Assembly (NCBI GenBank): GCA_032629725.1 | Contig: JAFEVB010000036.1 | Coordinates: forward strand, 1,612,001 to 1,676,000 | Direction: 5' to 3' | Origin: Gremmenia infestans | Lineage: Eukaryota > Ascomycota > Leotiomycetes > Helotiales > Hamatocanthoscyphaceae | DNA: 64,000 nt | Part shown: one piece after another, positions 59,101-64,000 of the stretch | Numbering within the stretch: the first letter of the stretch is position 1 | Layout of the letters: each line of letters begins with the position of its first letter | Notes under the pieces: model-generated | Databases searched by the model: none | The model's input: the letters and a program-made list of their open reading frames with translations, nothing else | Told to the model about the DNA's origin: nothing | Program-made: the position numbers and the translations under genes

Positions 59101-60372
59101 CATACTGGCCTCGTACGTATATAGGCTGCTGTTTGGCTGCTCGGAACGTAACCTTCCTCCTAGCCTGCTCAACTCGCTTGAGCTAATCAAAGAACAGGTC
59201 TCTGGAATGGCTTGCTTGATCTTCAGATTCGTCTCTCCATCAAGATTTGCCGTTTCAACGTAACATAAACCTTCCGGTTCTGAACTCGCCAGGAGAACAA
59301 CATCAGCCGGGAAAGGTTCTTCCGACTCCACCCTGACGATATCTCCAACGGCAACGTTCACCCATTTCATGTCAACAAATGAGGACCCCTTGAGAACGCG
59401 GGCTTTCGAATTGTTTAACGATTTATCGGAGGATTTCCTTCTGTAATCCTCAACCAACTCTTTTCCTGCAGAAACCGCCAAAACTAGAATTAAGGGTCCG
59501 ATGGTAGTGTATTTATTGGTGGGCGAAATATTGGGTATCTGTTGTAATGCGGCAGTAAATAGAAAGAAAAGATTGGCAAATTTGGAGAATTGTTCGAAGA
59601 GAAATTTGGGTATGAAGGTAGCGACGTTGTACTTGGCTGTAGAGATGTGGTTGTCTGCAAATTTGTTTGTAAAATTCGCAGGGGGGTTGTTGAGATGTAT
59701 AATCCTTGGGCCTAACGTTGATGGGTCTGGCTTTCCTCTTCCGAATCCAAATTTGAAGTTGCCAACATCGAACTTCTTTGATGCATGCTTTGGAGTTTCC
59801 GGCTCGGTTGGATCAACCATTGGTGTTCCTCCGGGCTCTGTCAAAGGCAGGTCCATTTCCGAATACTCGGGTTTCATTCCCAGCATACTCTTCGCTTTGC
59901 CCATAATGCCACCTCCCATAGTCAATACACTGTTCCGATTCCGTGCTTTCGCCCTCATTGATCCGTCAGCCCCATCTCCAGGTGTTGCTTCTCCCTGCTG
60001 ATAGTACATTGAATGTCCCTCATCAGGAAAGTCGTCCAGGTCGTCTGCGTAACGTTGGTAGTTGTTTAATCCCGAGGTCTGGCTATACGTTCTCTGCGAA
60101 CTATCCCCAGCATACGGACCTCCTGCTACCCCTGGAACTGTACCAGGGCCTCCCGGAAGTGGTCTGGCTGGAGGGTGTGCTTCACCACCAGCACCCACGA
60201 AATCATCGTAAGACACTGAGGGTCGCGGATTCGATTGATGGTCCGCATTATATGCGCGCAAAAGGTCGTCATCGTTCAGGGGAGGCCGTTGCCCATCATG
60301 ATATATCGGTCGCTCATCGTCCAAGTCGAGGAGGAGGTCGTTCCTATTGCTAGAAGAAGGCTTCCCAGCCAT
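56145..60372 (-). CDS. DRS2: P4-ATPase phospholipid flippase (Drs2-type)
   Basis: Four exons on the minus strand: 60372-57157, 57109-56523, 56471-56391 and 56325-56145 (introns 47, 51 and 65 nt), 1354 residues. The N-terminal ~190 residues are Pro/Gly-rich and cytosolic. Then come the P4 features: NKYTTIGPLILVLAVSAGKE, the DGET actuator motif (TANLDGETNLKIKQ), the phosphorylation site SDKTGTLTCNQMEFK, KGADTVILERL in the nucleotide domain, LTGDRQETAINIGMS and GDGANDVSMIQAAHIGVGIS. After the last intron-rich part (FFTVLPPLAMGIFDQFISAR, YNIQDYRPRMEQFQKAIRKV) comes a basic tail. It moves phosphatidylserine and phosphatidylethanolamine to the cytosolic leaflet of trans-Golgi membranes with ATP, with a Cdc50-type partner. 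Confidence 0.95.
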
Positions 60373-61127
60373 GCTGAGAGCAGCTCGCGGTAGTCGCAAT
60401 CAAGACAGCGCAAGCTTCCCTCGTTGACTTACAGAGTCTGCGACGACGAAAACTTTGTACTGCGAGCTGTTTAGGTGGAAGAAATGGTGGAAGTAGATGT
60501 CGTGGTGGTAAAGACAATAAGCAAGCACAGCCCGACTGGGAATAGGTCAATGGGTCAAAGAATACGAAGCTTCACACTTCACGCTTCACTTGCCCAGCCA
60601 GCGCTGCGCACTTACAGTATGGTCAACGCGATCAATAGCGATACTCGTATGCTGAATCGGAGGATGGTGGGCCATTGACAACACCAATGTATTGAGTTGA
60701 GTCGAGAGTAGAAGTGATCACAGTGTTTGTACAAGTATTTTGCCTGACTAGTCGTTCAGTCGTCGCCTTTCATTCCCCACGTGCCTGCGACGGAGTTAAG
60801 AGCCTCTATAATGGATGGCCGTATACTATAGCCGGGAACAGTTTACAGTAGCGTCGTTCCATCTATAAAAGCTAGTATAAAAGACTAAGAATGTTAAAAT
60901 ATTCTCTACCTTATTGGATAGAATAAAACATATATTTTCTACCTGATTGGCCTGCGGTAAAAGGCCTGGTGGAGATATTAACAAGCCAGGACCAGGCAGA
61001 ATCCACTTGCCTACACGCGCTTATCAGGTTATCGACTTTCTAATCCGATCCCAACTGTAACATCCACCAGATCTATACCTCCTTATCCTCTCCAATACAA
61101 GTACTCGTACCAACCACCACATCCAAA
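60373..61127. promoter_or_regulatory. Divergent promoter region, DRS2 / CRIPT
   Basis: 755 bp between two divergent start codons. AT-rich in the middle (about 60860-60970); no individual sites can be assigned. Confidence 0.5.
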
Positions 61128-61599
61128 ATGGTCTGCGGGAAGTGCCAGAAGCTCTGCAAGTCTACAACCTTGGCTACACCCGGCGTAAAGAAGAAGAATG
61201 ATATGTACTACGGCTCTCCTGCGGGTTCGGCTTCGAAGAGCGGCGACAAGACCAAGTCCGCCACGATAGGTAACAACGGCGTCGGAAAGGTACGTCTCAA
61301 GTTGGGCAGCCTAATGGCATGCTAACAGTTCTCATAGAGTAAACTGCTATCAAAATCTGCAAGAAACCCTTACGCTTCGTACTCGAGTTCCTGTACAACC
61401 TGCAAAACAAAGTTGGAGCAAGGAAAGACGTACTGCCAGAAGTGTGCCTATAAAGCAAATGGTATGTCTACCCACCCCTATTTCCCATAGACCCATTTTG
61501 CTAATCATCTCGCCAGCGTGTGCCATGTGTGGGAAGGCGAATTCGAAATCAACCGCTGCGGCGCCTGTAATCGCCGGTCAGAAGTTCACCCTCAAATGA
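61128..61599 (+). CDS. CRIPT-like cysteine-rich protein
   Basis: Three exons, 61128-61289, 61338-61461 and 61517-61599 (introns 48 and 55 nt), 122 residues. The sequence starts MVCGKCQKLCKSTTLATPGV and contains paired Cys motifs throughout: CGKC, SCTTCKTKLEQGKTYCQKCA and CAMCGK, the pattern of CRIPT (cysteine-rich PDZ-binding protein, PF10235). In animals CRIPT binds PDZ domains of PSD-95, but its wide occurrence and its place in the minor spliceosome in human work point to an older RNA-processing role. The role in fungi is unclear. The C-terminal PDZ ligand of animal proteins is not kept; this one ends AGQKFTLK. Confidence 0.92.
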
Positions 61600-62128
61600 A
61601 GAAGCTGGGCATCATGAAATGCAATTGAACAAGAGGCGTTAAGGATAGCCCGTCTATTTGGATGCGGTAGTAAATCTCGGAGGAGTAATACGGCGTTGGG
61701 CCAAAGGGTTGGGAAAGAATCGCTCTTTGGGTGGCACGAAAGCTGAACAATATCAAGACAGGTCTTTAGTCCACTTATATTCCTTGGTCGTCGCAAAATT
61801 TTGCAAACCGTAGTGGCAGTTTCTGTATTATGGCAGAGTGACCGAATATCGAAAACCAGAAATCCTATTTTCCGCGATATCTCTGAAATCCTCGTACCCC
61901 TATAGGTCGGATACCAGGGTCAAAGGCTACTACCACTTCCTCATAGCAAGGAGTCCGAATCAGAACTTCCTCTACTTCCCACTTTGTCATCATCTAAGAG
62001 TGGTATGAACTGGTTGGTACGATGTTCGCGAATAAGCTCCTCGTCCGCGTCCAGCTATGGAGGTTGAGGCATTGTCGAGCTATAGCTCTAGTATTCATGC
62101 TTCACAGCTCTTTGCTGTTTCCCAATGT
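61600..62128. other. Intergenic spacer, 0.5 kb
   Basis: 3' region of the CRIPT gene. No gene or RNA recognised. Confidence 0.5.
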
Positions 62129-62307
62129 CTATCGCTTCTCGTTGGGCTTCCACTTCCCTGTCCTCACGTTCCTTGCGATCCAAGACGTCTCCCTAGGATG
62201 CTCTTGTAGATCCAACCCGCTTATATCCAACGCTTCATCAACTCTATTTTTGAGCTCCTCAATGCATTTCGTTAATGTTTCGGGGTCTTGTTGAAGGCAT
62301 TCTTGTC
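62129..62307 (-). pseudogene. Unrecognised coding remnant
   Basis: On the minus strand, after a possible acceptor (TTTGAATAG), a frame of about 59 codons reads QECLQQDPETLTKCIEELKN, then RVDEALDISGLDLQEHPRET and SWIARNVRTGKWKPNEKR before TAG at 62131-62129. The composition is clearly protein-like, with a helical charged first half. Upstream (about 62318-62420) a different frame also looks coding, but the two cannot be joined by an intron of normal length. It may be the end of a decayed or unannotated gene. Family not recognised. Confidence 0.3.
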
Positions 62308-62756
62308 CTATTCAAATCACCTGCTCCAGATAAGTTTGGTGTTCTCTTTGTGGTCCGTGTCACTCAGATTCTGCTGGTTATTTCGCCTGATGGTCATAGA
62401 GGCCAAGTGATATAAGCTCGACCGGTCCGAAATGACAATAATTAACTCAAAACTGTTCAATGGCTGCCCTAAAATGCCACGACCATGATACCATCCTCTC
62501 TATAATTTCCTTGCCAACGAACCCGCATCAGAGAAACACTAAGCAGATCGATCCTGCAAACCGATGCTCTCTTAACAAATCCTCGAATCTGCACAACAGG
62601 GTAGTAATATATATTTATCAATTATACACATAAATAGATGTAACCAGCGCCTTATCATAACACCTTGTAGTTTAATGTATATACAGCCATCTAAACGCCA
62701 TTTCCCATATGGACTCCAAAATTATACAATACATGGTGCTACTTATCACAAGCCCC
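62308..62756. other. Intergenic spacer, 0.45 kb
   Basis: Between the coding remnant and the 3' end of the mannosyltransferase gene. A second coding-like frame lies at about 62318-62420 on the minus strand. Otherwise AT-rich. Confidence 0.4.
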
Positions 62757-64000
62757 CTATAATCCAAGTGGCGGTAGCTCATTGAGCAAGTTATCCCAGT
62801 TCCCCTCACCCTCTTTGAGCTTGCCCTCCTTCACAACTAGCAGCTGTCTGACTCCGCAATACGCGCCTCTCATCGCTGTCCTGTTGTAATCAACATAGTA
62901 GCCTTTGTTCAGCCAGTAGTCGTTCCCGAGCTGGGCTCCAATGGTCTCCCGCTTCACTGGCTTGCTCGTCTCTTCTGCCCGGCGCTCAACACCAGTGCCT
63001 TGCCAAGTAGATTCTTCGCCTCCAAATTCCTTCTCGGACCTTTCAAGCTCTACATCCATGGTGTCATTCAGCAAAGAGACCCATAGCCTATCTTTGATAA
63101 CCTCACCCTCAAGCTCGGCCCGTCTTGCGTTAAAAACAGGCATGTGTGCGAAATGGTTGATGATGGCTTGAGGAATGGCGAAGAGCCGCTCAAACCGCTT
63201 GGCGATGTGAATGTGCTTTTGGGTCGCTGCATCATAAGAGACGCGGACATAAGGATTCATGTAGATGCCCGTATCCCACTTCGACGATGTCTTAGGGTAG
63301 TCTGGAAGACTTGGGAGGGCCATGATGTCCGCGTGAACAAGGCAACACTCGCTCGAATCCCAGAAAGGTTCCGGTTCAGAGCGAAAGCGAAGCGGGATTT
63401 TCGGTGGTTCCACTTCTCCAGCATGACTGACATCGCCAGTGCTCCTCGAACTCTTACTCCCTGCCCCAGCACTGATACTAAACCCACTGGTATCCCTCTG
63501 TAAATACCTAGCATCGAACGCTGTCATACCGCCCCAGCAGCTCTTGACTCTAATCGAATCTCTCCCAGCTAGCACATCTTTTCTGCTAATGGCGTCTCCT
63601 TCATTTGCAAACCAGGGGTATATGGGAACACCAATGCTATACCCCTCGGAATCCCTCGTAGCAAATGTATCGTAAAACTTCCACGAACTTACAAAATCCG
63701 TTCCACAGGCTGCTTTATAAACACTCTTGCCGGATTTGTCCACGTTCGTGCCCCAAAGTAGCCTCGCCGCATCTTCCGCAGAGTAGAAGACATCATTAAT
63801 GAACAGCACCTTGTCGAACTTCGTCAACGAAACCTGGAGAGGCTCCAAAGCCTTGTTGCGAACCTCCGCCAGATATGCAATCCGCTTAATCCTACTCTCC
63901 CCTGTCGGCAGCATCGTCCTGGGAATAGTGTCCAAATCAAGTGGGGATAGCTCCTCTGATACCAAAGAAGTCTGACACTCCAGCTTGATAGCTAGCTCCT
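62757..64000 (-). CDS. CMT1/CAP59-type alpha-1,3-mannosyltransferase, 5' end cut
   Basis: The frame is open from the right edge (ELAIKLECQTSLVSEEL) to the TAG at 62759-62757, about 414 residues; the N-terminus with its membrane anchor lies outside the window. Conserved segments: RIKRIAYLAEVRNKALEPL, KVLFINDVFYSAEDAARLLW (an acidic glycosyltransferase site), ACGTDFVSSWKFYDTFATRD, VKSCWGGMTAFDARYL, RFRSEPEPFWDSSECCLVHA and YMNPYVRVSY. This is the cryptococcal mannosyltransferase 1 family (PF11735), Golgi type II membrane enzymes using GDP-mannose. In capsule-less ascomycetes they are thought to act on wall or glycoprotein mannans. The visible part is uninterrupted by introns. Confidence 0.9.
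   Translation of the reverse strand, partial: ELAIKLECQTSLVSEELSPLDLDTIPRTMLPTGESRIKRIAYLAEVRNKALEPLQVSLTKFDKVLFINDVFYSAEDAARLLWGTNVDKSGKSVYKAACGTDFVSSWKFYDTFATRDSEGYSIGVPIYPWFANEGDAISRKDVLAGRDSIRVKSCWGGMTAFDARYLQRDTSGFSISAGAGSKSSRSTGDVSHAGEVEPPKIPLRFRSEPEPFWDSSECCLVHADIMALPSLPDYPKTSSKWDTGIYMNPYVRVSYDAATQKHIHIAKRFERLFAIPQAIINHFAHMPVFNARRAELEGEVIKDRLWVSLLNDTMDVELERSEKEFGGEESTWQGTGVERRAEETSKPVKRETIGAQLGNDYWLNKGYYVDYNRTAMRGAYCGVRQLLVVKEGKLKEGEGNWDNLLNELPPLGL

Noticed and set aside
61380..61461. CRIPT Cys pairs as a possible separate zinc ribbon
   Set aside because: They join in frame with the flanking exons and match the single CRIPT domain.
1..64000. CRISPR array, prophage, insertion sequence or intact transposon
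   Set aside because: No regularly spaced repeats, transposase, reverse transcriptase or long terminal repeats seen; the DNA is eukaryotic.

Overview
The window is nuclear DNA of a filamentous ascomycete (Pezizomycotina). Most introns are 45-90 nt with GT..AG ends and a CTAAC/CTGAT-type branch sequence. Both strands are used without operons and intergenic DNA is long (0.3-3.5 kb). The gene set is typical of the group: a GH6 cellulase, a five-WSC wall-type protein, a Zn2Cys6 regulator, a fungal LtrA protein, a CMT1/CAP59-type mannosyltransferase and fungal mitochondrial factors. A leotiomycete-like plant-associated or saprotrophic fungus would fit, but no gene here fixes the species. Exon borders were worked out by hand from splice sites, reading frame and family conservation.

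Layout, left to right: C-terminus of a thiamine-pyrophosphate enzyme (cut by the left edge); Pho80-like cyclin; prolidase/Xaa-Pro aminopeptidase; an Arg/Ser-rich hypothetical protein; a gene desert (about 8.6-13.3 kb) holding only a small membrane-protein remnant; a SAM methyltransferase; the cytochrome bc1 assembly chaperone Cbp3 (three exons, the first encoding a mitochondrial presequence); a small acidic-tailed protein; dihydrofolate reductase; an LtrA-family membrane protein; an AT-rich segment with an intron-containing tRNA-Glu(CTC) and two weak coding remnants; a CBM-less GH6 cellobiohydrolase; a NiCoT nickel transporter; a BTB/POZ protein.

From 33.2 to 41.0 kb lies a possible small metabolic cluster: a Zn2Cys6/PF11951-type regulator, a class III (glutamate-1-semialdehyde aminomutase-like) aminotransferase and a PhyH-type 2-oxoglutarate dioxygenase sharing a 335-bp divergent promoter, and a 2-dehydropantoate 2-reductase-like enzyme. 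The aminotransferase carries an uncorrected -1 frameshift and the dioxygenase an apparently self-compensating +1/-1 pair. Either the pathway is decaying or this stretch has indel errors. The divergent promoter has three copies of ATCGGG, a candidate site for the neighbouring regulator.

The right third holds an Ecl1-like zinc-binding protein whose start codon cannot be found close by, a 3-kb repeat-rich spacer, the mitochondrial DEAD-box helicase MSS116, a 1648-residue secreted propeller/WSC protein, the P4-ATPase flippase DRS2, divergently a CRIPT homologue, and a CMT1-type mannosyltransferase cut by the right edge.

A recurring non-coding theme is the AGTACTGT/ACAGTACT hairpin family: near-perfect inverted repeats in several intergenic regions, the largest a 32-bp perfect palindrome 123 bp upstream of the MSS116 start codon. 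I found no CRISPR array, intact transposon or clearly unprecedented protein system. The best leads are the damaged cluster, its promoter motif, the hairpin family and the Ecl1-like gene with a missing start.
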